Assembly: GCF_001514235.1 (NCBI RefSeq)
Contig: NZ_KQ948925.1
Coordinates: 373,469 to 437,468, forward strand
Length of the DNA stretch: 64,000 bases
Origin: Streptomyces caeruleatus
Lineage (GTDB): Bacteria > Actinomycetota > Actinomycetes > Streptomycetales > Streptomycetaceae
Reading direction: 5' to 3'
A model generated the notes under the pieces. It ran no database searches and was not told the DNA's origin. It worked only from the letters and a program-made list of their open reading frames with translations. Positions 35,198 to 43,950 of the stretch are shown in pieces. A program made the position numbers and the translations under genes. The stretch's first letter is position 1, and each line of letters begins with the position of its first letter.

Positions 35198-36667
35198 TCA
35201 GCCCGCCTGGATGTCGGCGGCGTTCTCGGCCGGCAAGGGCGGAATGCTGCCTGTCACCGCCAGGTCCCGGTACCACAGCGCGCTGTCCTTCAACGTACGG
35301 CGCTGGGTCTCGTAGTCGACGTGGACGATGCCGAAGCGCTTCGAGTACCCGTAGCCCCACTCGAAGTTGTCCATCAGCGACCACACGAAGTACCCGCGCA
35401 GATCGACGCCGGAGGTCAGCGCACGGTGGGCGGCGGCGAGGTGACGGTGGAGGTAGTCGACCCGCTCGGGGTCGTGGACGGCGTACGAGCCGTCGGCGCG
35501 GGCGGTGACGCGGTCGTCGAAGGCAGCTCCGTTCTCGGTGACGACCAGCGGCTGGTCCGGGAACCGGGTGTGCAGGTCCAGGAGGAGTTCCTCGAGGCCG
35601 TCGGGGTCGATGTTCCAGCCCATGGCGGTGTGCGGGCCCGGCTGCTCGACGAACTCGACCTGGGGCGAGCCGGGCCAGGGCGAGCCGCCCATGTCCTTGT
35701 GCCCGTCATGGTTCTGACGCGACGTCGCACCGTCCCAGAGGCGGACGGCGGTGGTGGCGTAGTAGTTGACGCCGAGCAGGTCCAGGGGCTGGTGGATCTG
35801 GGCCAGGTCGCCGTCCTGGACGAACGCCCAGTCGGTGACCTCGGCCGTGTCCTCAAGCAGGTCCGCCGGGTAGTGGCCGCGCAGCAGCGGGTCTGTGAAG
35901 GAGCGGTTGGCCAGCGCGTCGATGCGGCGCACCGCCTCCTTCCCGCCGTCGCCGCGGCCCCGCAGGACGTGGAAGTTGAGGGTGACGGAGTACTGCGGAT
36001 CGTTGGTGGTGACCGCCCTGAGCTGCTGCACCGCGAGACCGTGGGCGAGGTTCAGGTGGTGGACCGCGGTCAGCGCGGCGGCGCCGTCGGTGCGGCCGGG
36101 GGCGTGCGCTCCGGACCCGTAGCCGAGGTAGGCGGAGCACCACGGTTCGTTCAGGGTCGTCCAGATCGCGACGCGGTCGCCGAGGGACTGGCCGACGATA
36201 CGGGCGTACTCGGCGAAGGCGTGGGCGGTGGCTCGGTTCGTCCAGCCACCGGCGTCCTCGAGGGCCTGGGGCAGGTCCCAGTGGTAGAGGGTCGCGACCG
36301 GCGCGATCCCCCGGTCGAGCAGGCCGTCGACCAGCCGGCTGTAGAAGTCCAGCCCCTTGGGGTTGGCCGGGCCCCGGCCGGTCGGCTGGATGCGCGGCCA
36401 GGCGATGGAGAAGCGGTACGCCCGCAGCCCCAGGGACGCCATGAGATCGAGGTCGGCTTCGAGCCGGTGGTAGTGGTCGGCGGCGACGTCACCGGTGTCG
36501 CCGTTCCACGTCTTGCCGGGGGTGCGGGAGAAGGTGTCCCAGATCGAAGGGCCGCGTCCGTCCTCGGCGGCGGCGCCTTCGATCTGGTAGGCCGCGGTCG
36601 CGGAACCGAGGACGAAGCCGGCGGGGAACGTCAGGGGCTGGGCGGGGTCGTTCGGGGCTGTCGGCAT
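35198..36667 (-). CDS. GH1 beta-glucosidase
   Basis: 489-residue family 1 glycosidase, complete. Acid/base Glu174 in TLNEPW and nucleophile Glu378 in VTENGA; the start block [20 protein letters not shown] is typical. No signal peptide, so it acts on imported disaccharides such as cellobiose. ATG 36667 follows GGAGAG by 6 nt. Divergent from a GH43 gene, with a perfect LacI-type palindrome in the shared region. Confidence 0.95.
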   Translation of the reverse strand: MPTAPNDPAQPLTFPAGFVLGSATAAYQIEGAAAEDGRGPSIWDTFSRTPGKTWNGDTGDVAADHYHRLEADLDLMASLGLRAYRFSIAWPRIQPTGRGPANPKGLDFYSRLVDGLLDRGIAPVATLYHWDLPQALEDAGGWTNRATAHAFAEYARIVGQSLGDRVAIWTTLNEPWCSAYLGYGSGAHAPGRTDGAAALTAVHHLNLAHGLAVQQLRAVTTNDPQYSVTLNFHVLRGRGDGGKEAVRRIDALANRSFTDPLLRGHYPADLLEDTAEVTDWAFVQDGDLAQIHQPLDLLGVNYYATTAVRLWDGATSRQNHDGHKDMGGSPWPGSPQVEFVEQPGPHTAMGWNIDPDGLEELLLDLHTRFPDQPLVVTENGAAFDDRVTARADGSYAVHDPERVDYLHRHLAAAHRALTSGVDLRGYFVWSLMDNFEWGYGYSKRFGIVHVDYETQRRTLKDSALWYRDLAVTGSIPPLPAENAADIQAG

Positions 36668-36786
36668 GTGGATCTCTCCGGAGGTCTCGGCTGAGGGCCG
36701 GGTCCTGACGGACCAGGCGGGTCGGTGGCCACGGGACGGGACCGTCGCTCGATCCTCGTCGGCCCGCCCACCCGGAACCACGGTGA

Positions 36787-36800
36787 TGTTAACGTTAACA
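36787..36800. promoter_or_regulatory. Perfect LacI-type operator between GH1 and GH43
   Basis: TGTTAACGTTAACA, a perfect 14-bp palindrome with the central CG typical of LacI/GalR operators. It abuts a reverse-strand TTGACA (36803-36808) facing the GH1 gene and is 130 bp before the GH43 start. The LacI regulator gene is 1.7 kb away. Confidence 0.75.
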
Positions 36801-36929
36801 ACTGTCAAGGTCTCCGCCCGTCGAATCCCCTCCCCGCCACCCTCTCGCCACCGCCCTCTCCCCTCCCCCTCCCCCTCCCCCTCCGTTCCGCCCCCTCCCT
36901 TCCGCCCTCTCCCGCCTCGGAGTGCGCCC

Positions 36930-38480
36930 GTGCCGACCTTCGCCAACCCCGTTCTCGCCGGCAGTCACCCGGACCCGTCGATCTGCCGGGCGGGAGAGGA
37001 CTTCTACCTGGTCACGTCGTCGTTCGCGTACTATCCCGGGCTCCCGGTCTTCCACAGCCGCGACCTGGTGAACTGGCGGCCGCTGGGACATGTGGTGCAC
37101 CGGCCGTCCCAGCTGTCGTTGAACGGGCTGGGCATCTCGGACGGGCTCTGGGCCGCCACCATCCGCCATCACGAGGGCACCTTCTACGTGGTCGTGACCC
37201 TCGCGAGCGGCCGCCGGGGCAGCACCACGCTCCTCTTCACGGCCCACGACCCGGCCGGACCCTGGTCTGAGCCGACCGTCCTGGACGCGGAGGGCATCGA
37301 CCCGTCGCTCTTCTTCGACGACGACGGCCGCTGCTGGTTCACCGCCTGCCGCGACGCCGCCGAACCGGAGGTGACGGGACCCGGAGAGCTGTGGATGCGC
37401 GAACTCGACCTCGAGACCCTGGCGTTGACCGGTCCGACCCACGCCCTCTGGTACGGCGCGATGCGCGGCGCCTGGGTGGAGGCGCCGCACCTGTACAAGC
37501 GCGACGGGGTGTACCACCTGATCGCCGCCGAGGGCGGCACCGAACACCATCACGCCGTCACCGCGGCCCGCTCCGACACCGTGACCGGCCCCTACGCCAC
37601 GGACCCCAGGAGCCCGCTGCTCACCCACCGCCACCGTGGAGCGGCGGAACCGATCCACAACGTCGGCCACGTCGACCTCGTCGACACCCCCGCCGGGGAG
37701 ACCTGGGCCGTGGCCCTGGGTGTACGGCCGGTCGACGGTACCCACACCCTCGGCCGCGAGGTCTTTCTCGTGCCGGTGGAGTGGACCGCCCGGGGCCCCG
37801 TCTTCGCACCGGACACCGGGCGGGTACGACCGGCGGAGCGGCTGCCGGCGGGACTGACGCCACCGGCCAGGGTTACGCACCCGACCGCACCGGTGCGGGA
37901 CGACTTCAGCGGCGCCGCGCTGGGCCCGGAGTGGAACAGCCTGCGCGGACCGGTCGACCACCTCGTCTCGCCGCGCCCCGGCGAGCAAGGCCTGACCGTC
38001 CGGCTGTCCCCCGAGCCCCTGACCTCGACGGGCACCCCCGCGTTCGTGGGGCGCCGTCAGCAGCACCTCCGCATGCGCGCACGCACCCGCATCCGCTTCA
38101 CCGCCGCCACACCGGCACACGAGGCGGGACTGGCCGTGGTCCAGGACCACCACCACGCCACTCTCGCCCTGACCACCGACGCCTCCGGCACCCCGCACGT
38201 CGTCCTCACGGCCCGTCAGACGGACTCCGAGACCCGGCTCGCGGCGATACCCGTGACGAACGACGACGTCGTCCTCACGGTCGACAGCGACGAGTCCGGC
38301 TACACCTTCCACGTCGAGGACGGCACCGGCACGACGACCCTCGGCAGCATCGACCGCCCCTTCTTCAGCACGGAACTCGCGGGCGGGTTCGTCGGTGTCT
38401 ACGTCGGCCTGTACGGCATCGGCGACGCCGAAGCGGGCGAGGCACACGTGCACTGGTTCGAGTACGGCCCCGCCTGCTGA
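36930..38480 (+). CDS. GH43 beta-xylosidase/alpha-L-arabinofuranosidase
   Basis: 516-residue five-blade beta-propeller glycosidase with a C-terminal beta-sandwich. Catalytic base Asp15 in GSHPDPSI, and general acid Glu184 in [11 protein letters not shown]; the middle aspartate is in [15 protein letters not shown] 36930 lies 8 nt after CGGAG. No signal peptide, hence an intracellular enzyme for xylo- or arabino-oligosaccharides. With GH1 it would finish breakdown of imported plant oligosaccharides; no transporter is in the window. Confidence 0.93.
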   Translation: MPTFANPVLAGSHPDPSICRAGEDFYLVTSSFAYYPGLPVFHSRDLVNWRPLGHVVHRPSQLSLNGLGISDGLWAATIRHHEGTFYVVVTLASGRRGSTTLLFTAHDPAGPWSEPTVLDAEGIDPSLFFDDDGRCWFTACRDAAEPEVTGPGELWMRELDLETLALTGPTHALWYGAMRGAWVEAPHLYKRDGVYHLIAAEGGTEHHHAVTAARSDTVTGPYATDPRSPLLTHRHRGAAEPIHNVGHVDLVDTPAGETWAVALGVRPVDGTHTLGREVFLVPVEWTARGPVFAPDTGRVRPAERLPAGLTPPARVTHPTAPVRDDFSGAALGPEWNSLRGPVDHLVSPRPGEQGLTVRLSPEPLTSTGTPAFVGRRQQHLRMRARTRIRFTAATPAHEAGLAVVQDHHHATLALTTDASGTPHVVLTARQTDSETRLAAIPVTNDDVVLTVDSDESGYTFHVEDGTGTTTLGSIDRPFFSTELAGGFVGVYVGLYGIGDAEAGEAHVHWFEYGPAC

Positions 38481-38511
38481 CCTCCCCGCGCCTTCGAGCC
38501 GGCGCCGCGCC

Positions 38512-39528
38512 TCAGGAATCCACGCGGGGCGCGGCGGTGCTGCGTCGTACGACGAGTTCCGGTGCGATCTTCTGGCGTTCGGCGGCGTCCCCGCCCAGCA
38601 TCCGCACGAGCAGTTCGATGGCACTGCTGCCCAGGTGGGCGAAGTCCTGGCGGACGGTGGTCAGGGCGGGTACGAGGTAGCCCGAGCCCTTCATGTCGTC
38701 GAACCCGACGAGGGACACGTCCTGCGGCACCTTCACGCCTCGCTCGGCGAAGGCCGCCAGAACGCCCATCGCCATCTGGTCGTTGCCCGCGAAGACGGCG
38801 GTCGGCATCTCGGTGCCGGCCGCGCACAGCCGGTGGGCGAGACGGAATCCGCTCTCGGCGCTGAAGTCCCCTTCGAGCAGGGTGCCCTCCGCTCCCGCGG
38901 TGGCGAGCTCGGCCTGCCAGCCGTCGACACGGGCCCGGGCGTCGAAGATGCGCGGGGCGCCGGTCAGATGGGCGATGTGCCGGTGCCCGAGGTCGAGGAG
39001 GTGCCGGACCGCGAGCCGGGCGCCGAGTTCCTGGTCGACCTCGACGAAGCTCAGACCGGGGTTGGGCACGCTGCCGGACATCACCACGGCCACGGGTACT
39101 TCGAGGACGAGGCCGGACAGCGCCTCCACGGCGAGGGGGTGGTCGGCGACGATCGCAATCGCCTCGACCGACTGATCGGTGAGCCGTTGCAGTGTCTCCA
39201 CGAGGTCACCGGTGGTGCTCTCGCCCTGCCGGCTCGCCAGACTCACCCAGTAGCCGGCCTGTTTGGCGGCCGTCTCCACGCCCAGGAGGATGCGGGGCAG
39301 CTCGAACAGCTCCGAACCGACGATCACCACGCCGATGGTCGAGGAGCGACGGCTCTTGAGGGCTCTGGCCACGCTGTTGCGGCGGTAGCCGAGCTTCTGG
39401 ATCGCGGCCTCGACCCGGGCCCGGGTCTCCGGCCTGACCGACGGGTGGCCGTTGACGACCCTGGAGACGGTGATGTGCGAGACGCCGGCCTCCCGCGCCA
39501 CGTCCATCATTCCCGGTGGCCGGTTCAT
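38512..39528 (-). CDS. LacI-family transcriptional repressor
   Basis: 338 residues: LacI helix-turn-helix at the start (MMDVAREAGVSHITVSRVVN), hinge helix NSVARALKSRRSSTIGV, then the periplasmic-binding-protein-like sugar domain ending HLGSSAIELLVRMLGG. ATG 39528 follows GAGGGA. It converges with GH43 and most likely binds the palindrome at 36787, since hinge and recognition residues are of the standard type. The inducer is probably a sugar released by GH1 or GH43. Confidence 0.94.
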   Translation of the reverse strand: MNRPPGMMDVAREAGVSHITVSRVVNGHPSVRPETRARVEAAIQKLGYRRNSVARALKSRRSSTIGVVIVGSELFELPRILLGVETAAKQAGYWVSLASRQGESTTGDLVETLQRLTDQSVEAIAIVADHPLAVEALSGLVLEVPVAVVMSGSVPNPGLSFVEVDQELGARLAVRHLLDLGHRHIAHLTGAPRIFDARARVDGWQAELATAGAEGTLLEGDFSAESGFRLAHRLCAAGTEMPTAVFAGNDQMAMGVLAAFAERGVKVPQDVSLVGFDDMKGSGYLVPALTTVRQDFAHLGSSAIELLVRMLGGDAAERQKIAPELVVRRSTAAPRVDS

Positions 39529-39549
39529 CTCACCCGTCCCTCTGCTCTC

Positions 39550-39575
39550 GCCCCCAGCACACGGCCCCAGCACAC
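39550..39575. repeat. Two perfect 13-nt tandem repeats
   Basis: CCCCAGCACACGG occurs twice in direct succession upstream of the LacI gene, in the 287-nt gap before the lipoprotein gene. A CCCC stub follows. The rest of the gap shows no clear operator. Confidence 0.75.
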
Positions 39576-39815
39576 GGCCCCTGCGTCCAACGCCGATACT
39601 GTCACAGGCCGCGGAGCCGCACCGGCCTCATTCTGTTGACGCATCATCTTCCCCCTCGCCCCATTCTGTGCACGTCCCCCTGTGGGCGACACCCGCGGCC
39701 GGGACCGGTCCCGGCCCACCAGTGGTCCGATGCGTCCAGTCAGGAGTGCCCGCCCGGTCAGTGGCGGGTCGACGCACACGTCACGGCACACGGAGAGCGG
39801 GGAGTGGGGAGTCGG

Positions 39816-41108
39816 ATGAGAAGCCGGGTACGGGAAGGTGCCATCGCTCTGGCGGCAGTGGCTCTGGTGACATCGTGCAGCGCGGGTCCGACGGGAGACG
39901 GGGACGGTTCGGCGTCCAGCCGCTCGCCGTCGGTCAAGCCCAGCCGGAAGGTGCTCGACCTCACCGGCGATCCCCGGGCCGCGGCGCCCTTGGCGTTCGA
40001 CAGCAAGGCGGCCCATGTCCTGCCGACCGGCCCGAAAGGCAACCCCACCATCGCCTTGTACGGCCGTGCGGCCTGGCTGTCGCACGCGTCCGGCGTGACG
40101 GTGTACGACCTCGCCACGGGCAGGGCCGTCAGCACCCTCACGACCCGGAACACGCCCATGTACGACCTTCCGGCGCCCGGTGAGCTGAGCAAGAAGCAGG
40201 CCGAGCTGGTACGGGAGCGCGTGTCGTTCCCTGTGCCGGTGCGGATCGGCGGCGTGCCTGCCGTGCTCACCGTCGTGCCGGTGCGGCTCGCCAAGACGGG
40301 CACCGGCAAGGCCCAGGCCGGGTTCGAGGTGATCGCGGCGCGTGCGGACGACGGCAAGCTGATCTGGCGGCTGCCCGTGGACATCTACGGTGACCCGGCC
40401 GGCAAGCTCGGCGCGCTTCAGGTGTCGGTGGGGGACGGCGTCGCCACCGTCACCTGGACGGAGGACGGCTATCCGACCGGCACCTTCGCACTCGCCCTGG
40501 ACGAGCCCCGCACGCTGTGGCAGCGCGCCGGGTTCTGGAAGGTCGGCGGATCCGGCGACGCCGTGCTGGGCTTCCGCGAGGAGCCGGACGAGAACTACTC
40601 GTTGGCCGGTGTCGCCGCGGCCGACGGCCGTGACCTCTGGGTCAAGGAGGTGCCGGCCGGCGCCCTCTGGGCGATTGCCTCGAACGGCGCTCCCCTGGCC
40701 AAGCTCGACGACGACAGCGAGCAGTCGCGGCTGATCGAGATCGCGACCGGTGACTTCGCGCTGTCGAAGCGAGGCGGCCTGACCAAGGGCATGGACTGCG
40801 AACACGACGACGAGGGCACCGTTCAGCTGTGCGCCTCGAAGAAGGACGGGGCGGTCGCGGTGAACGACGCCGGCGAGGTGCTGTGGCGCCGGGCGGCCGG
40901 TGCGGGGCCGGGCGAGTGGAGCGGCACCTTGGAGGCCGAGTTCAAGGATCTGTTCTACGTCAAGGGCAAGGAGGGAGCGTTCGTCGTGGACGGGCGTACC
41001 GGGCGAACGGTCAGCGCCGACGCGGGGGTTGTCCCCGATCGCGTCAGCGCCTACGCCGCGCTCGTGTACACCGACAACGGCGCAGCGGTCCACCTGGCCG
41101 AGCGCTGA
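39816..41108 (+). CDS. Putative lipoprotein with beta-propeller-like domain
   Basis: 430 residues. The signal ends in a lipobox (ALVTSC, Cys21), followed by a Ser/Pro-rich linker and repeated strands such as GNPTIALYGRAAWLSHASGV and DGKLIWRLPVD, resembling PQQ/WD-like propellers. Expected to be anchored outside the membrane. The start ATG 39816 follows GGGGAG. Divergent from the LacI gene and convergent with the pentapeptide protein; function unknown. Confidence 0.8.
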   Translation: MRSRVREGAIALAAVALVTSCSAGPTGDGDGSASSRSPSVKPSRKVLDLTGDPRAAAPLAFDSKAAHVLPTGPKGNPTIALYGRAAWLSHASGVTVYDLATGRAVSTLTTRNTPMYDLPAPGELSKKQAELVRERVSFPVPVRIGGVPAVLTVVPVRLAKTGTGKAQAGFEVIAARADDGKLIWRLPVDIYGDPAGKLGALQVSVGDGVATVTWTEDGYPTGTFALALDEPRTLWQRAGFWKVGGSGDAVLGFREEPDENYSLAGVAAADGRDLWVKEVPAGALWAIASNGAPLAKLDDDSEQSRLIEIATGDFALSKRGGLTKGMDCEHDDEGTVQLCASKKDGAVAVNDAGEVLWRRAAGAGPGEWSGTLEAEFKDLFYVKGKEGAFVVDGRTGRTVSADAGVVPDRVSAYAALVYTDNGAAVHLAER

Positions 41109-41121
41109 ACGAGGGCCGTCG

Positions 41122-42294
41122 TCACGGCATGGACCGCAGGGGCGGATGCCGGGTCGTGATCCCTGGGGGCTGGAGCAGGGGCGGCGGTTCGGGTCCGGGG
41201 TCCTCGATGGCGACCACGCCGGCGGCCACGGGGTCGAACCCGTTCGGCCAGCGGGTGTGTTCGCTGGCCAGCGCGCCGGTCAGACGCGCCTGGAGCAGGT
41301 CGGCCGTGCTCAGGTCGGCGCCCCGCAGGTCGGCCAGCCGCAGGTCGGCGCGGTGGAAGACGGCGCCGCCCGCGTCGGCCTTGCGCAGGTTCGCCTCGCG
41401 CAGGTCGGCCTCGGTGAAGTCGGCGTCGCGCAGGTCGGTCTCGACCAGCCGGGCGCCCCGCAGGTCGGCCAGCACGCAGCGGGCCCGGCGCAGGATCGCG
41501 GTCGTGAGGTCGGCGTGCCGCAGGTTGACCGAGACGAGGGAGGACTGCCGCAGGTTGGCGTGGTAGAGGCCGGCCCCCTCCATGCAGGACCGGTCGAGGT
41601 TGACCTCGTGGAGCCACAGCCCGTCGCAGTCGGCCCGGCGCAGGTCCGTGACGCTGAGGTTGACCCAGGACTGCTCTCGGGGTTGCAGCAGCAGCACGCC
41701 GAGCCCGGTCAGCGCGACCTGGGCGTCGGCGGCCCGGACCTCCAGCGGCACGACGTCGTTGATGGACAGGTCCGCCGCCGGAGCCTCCGGGCGGACGGGC
41801 GGCCAGGGCAGGTGCGTCCGCAGGTAGGCCGCCTGGATCGAGACGACGGCCTCACGGTCGCGGGCGGAGTGCTCCGCGATGCGCCACAGCGCGTGGAGCC
41901 CGCCGATGCGTGTCTCCAGCTTGTCGCTGCCGAGCTGATCGACGGCCGTGCTGAACCGGTCGGTGACATGGCCCTCCTGGGTGGCGCGCAACGTGTCCTG
42001 GCTGACGCGCAGTTGACGCCAGGTGGCGTACGCGCCGAACAGCACGACCATGCCGCCCACGGCCTGGAGCAGAGTCGTTCGGACGTCAGCCACCGCTTTC
42101 AGCCGGTCCTGAGCAGCCACGCTCGCCCCACCGAGATCATGGTCGACCACCACACCCGGCACGACGACGAGCACCACCCCCAGAACGGCCAGCCCCACCG
42201 CCCCGGCCAGCACGACCGCGAGCGCGCGGCGCCCGGCCGGCCGTTCGCGCCGCGACCAGAGCCCGCGCCCGCGGTCCGACTCCCCCGTGTCCAT
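41122..42294 (-). CDS. Pentapeptide-repeat membrane protein
   Basis: 390 residues. Two N-terminal membrane helices (ALAVVLAGAVGLAVLGVVLVVV and LLQAVGGMVVLFGAYATW), a helical linker RFSTAVDQLGSDKLETRIGG typical of this Streptomyces family, and about 20 A(D/N)LxX pentapeptides (residues 215-345) forming a right-handed beta-helix facing the cytoplasm. At DNA level these give a run of GCAGGTCGGC blocks. Role unknown; gyrase-protecting members lack the membrane part. Confidence 0.9.
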   Translation of the reverse strand: MDTGESDRGRGLWSRRERPAGRRALAVVLAGAVGLAVLGVVLVVVPGVVVDHDLGGASVAAQDRLKAVADVRTTLLQAVGGMVVLFGAYATWRQLRVSQDTLRATQEGHVTDRFSTAVDQLGSDKLETRIGGLHALWRIAEHSARDREAVVSIQAAYLRTHLPWPPVRPEAPAADLSINDVVPLEVRAADAQVALTGLGVLLLQPREQSWVNLSVTDLRRADCDGLWLHEVNLDRSCMEGAGLYHANLRQSSLVSVNLRHADLTTAILRRARCVLADLRGARLVETDLRDADFTEADLREANLRKADAGGAVFHRADLRLADLRGADLSTADLLQARLTGALASEHTRWPNGFDPVAAGVVAIEDPGPEPPPLLQPPGITTRHPPLRSMP

Positions 42295-42495
42295 GGGCTG
42301 GGAGCCTAGGCGCCACGCCAGGAACGATCAAGGTCGATGCGTGGGAGCGACGGTGTCCGCCCTCAGGTGCTTTGCTGAAACGGCAACGGGGTTCGGTCTG
42401 GCGGCGCTGCCCGCAGCAGGATCGGCAGCGAGCCTCGGGCGCGGCGGACCGTCGGCGGTCGTGGCTCACGCAGGCCGACCGGACTCGGAGGACTC

Positions 42496-43476
42496 ATGCC
42501 ACCGCACACCACGGACTTCACGCACCGCCTGGTCCCCACCTCGGCGGGCCGGACCCACCTGGTGGAACAGGGAACCGGGCCGCTGGTGCTGCTCGTGCAC
42601 GGTTTCCCCGAGTCCTGGTACTCCTGGCGTCACCAACTGCCGGTCCTGGCCGCGGCCGGCCATCGCGCTGTCGCCGTCGACGTCCGCGGCTACGGCCGCT
42701 CCTCCCGGCCCGCCGACCCGGGCGCGTACCGGATGACCGAGCTGGTGGAGGACAACGCCGAGGTGGTGCGTGCCCTGGGCGAGGAGTCCGCGGTGATCGT
42801 CGGCCACGACTGGGGCGCGACGATCGCCGCCAACTCCGCGCTGCTCAGGCCGGACGTCTTCCGCGCGGTGGGGCTGCTGAGCGTCCCGTACACCCCACGC
42901 GGTGGGCCCCGGCCCAGCGAGGTCTTCGCGGGGATGGGCGGGGACGAGGAGTTCTACGTCTCCTACTTCCAGCGGCCGGGCCGCGCCGAGGCCGAGATCG
43001 AGCCCGATGTGCGCGGCTGGCTCGCGGGCTTCTACGCGGCCTTGTCCGGGGACACCATGCCCGGGCCGACGGCCCCGGACCCGCACTTCGTCAGCAGGGG
43101 CAGGGCGATGCGGGACCGGTTCCCCGAGGGCCGGCTTCCCGCCTGGCTCGGCGAGCGCGACCTGGACGTGTACGCCGGGGAGTTCGAGCGCACGGGTCTG
43201 ACCGGGGCGCTGAACCGGTACCGGAACATGGACCGCGACTGGGAGGACCTGGCCGCCCTCGACGGCGTCCCTGTCGCCCAGCCGTCGCTGTTCGTCGGAG
43301 GCCGCCTGGACGCCTCCACCACTTGGCTCGCCGACGCGATCGACGCCTACCCCGTCACGCTGCCCGGGCTGGTCTCCTCCCACCTCCTCGACGGCTGCGG
43401 TCACTGGATCCAGCAGGAACGCCCGGCCGAGGTCAACCGGATCCTCACCGACTGGCTGGCGGCCCTGCCCAGTTGA
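42496..43476 (+). CDS. Alpha/beta hydrolase, epoxide-hydrolase-like
   Basis: 326 residues. Oxyanion motif HGFPESWYSW, nucleophile Asp105 in GHDWGA, acid in GGRLDAST, and base His303 in GCGHWIQQE. Cap tyrosines are present in YVSYFQ and NRYRN. An aspartate nucleophile plus two cap tyrosines fits soluble epoxide hydrolases (opening an epoxide to a diol) and not esterases. No signal peptide. Divergent from the pentapeptide gene (about 200 nt). Confidence 0.9.
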   Translation: MPPHTTDFTHRLVPTSAGRTHLVEQGTGPLVLLVHGFPESWYSWRHQLPVLAAAGHRAVAVDVRGYGRSSRPADPGAYRMTELVEDNAEVVRALGEESAVIVGHDWGATIAANSALLRPDVFRAVGLLSVPYTPRGGPRPSEVFAGMGGDEEFYVSYFQRPGRAEAEIEPDVRGWLAGFYAALSGDTMPGPTAPDPHFVSRGRAMRDRFPEGRLPAWLGERDLDVYAGEFERTGLTGALNRYRNMDRDWEDLAALDGVPVAQPSLFVGGRLDASTTWLADAIDAYPVTLPGLVSSHLLDGCGHWIQQERPAEVNRILTDWLAALPS

Positions 43477-43506
43477 AGCAGACGTCCGTCGGGCCGCCCG
43501 CCGTGC

Positions 43507-43950
43507 TCACCCGACCTGAAAGGTGATCCGCAACGACCGCAGGCCCTGCTGCCCCGGGGTGCGCAGTACCGCCTCGCCCTCTTTCGCGGCACGGACGTCC
43601 CAGGCCCGGAAGCCCGGATCGGTCTCGTAGTCGACCGGTACGAGGACGACCGCCGTGCCGTCGACGATGGGCGCGGTCTCTCGCCAACGGCCCGGGAGAC
43701 GCAGTTGGGTGGTGTCGCCGAGGGCGAGGGTGACGGTGCGTCCGGTGTCGTCCGGGGTGAGGACGGCCGGGGCCGACGGCGCGGAGGGCTCGGGAGTGGC
43801 CGTTGTCGTCATGGGCGTGGAGGTGGGGGCCGCGGTGGGGGTGGGCGAAGTCGAAGCGGCTGGTGGGGAGTTGTCGGTGCAGGCGGCCGCCGCCGCCACC
43901 CCGAGGAGCAGGGTGACGGCGGCGCGCGGCAGGAGGGTCGTCCGTGTCAT
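43507..43950 (-). CDS. Small secreted lipoprotein coupled to the M36 protease
   Basis: 147 residues. The signal has a weak lipobox ending AAAAAC, then a Ser/Thr/Pro linker, then a compact domain of about 80 residues with GDTTQLRLPGRWRETAP and GFRAWDVRAAKEGEAVLRTP, resembling protease-inhibitor or Ig-like folds only loosely. Its ATG overlaps the protease stop (ATGA), so it is made with the protease; it could modulate or chaperone it. Family not recognised. Confidence 0.78.
   Translation of the reverse strand: MTRTTLLPRAAVTLLLGVAAAAACTDNSPPAASTSPTPTAAPTSTPMTTTATPEPSAPSAPAVLTPDDTGRTVTLALGDTTQLRLPGRWRETAPIVDGTAVVLVPVDYETDPGFRAWDVRAAKEGEAVLRTPGQQGLRSLRITFQVG

Noticed and set aside
41300..41650. 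DNA tandem repeat (GCAGGTCGGC blocks)
   Set aside because: Explained by the codons of the pentapeptide repeats in the membrane protein.
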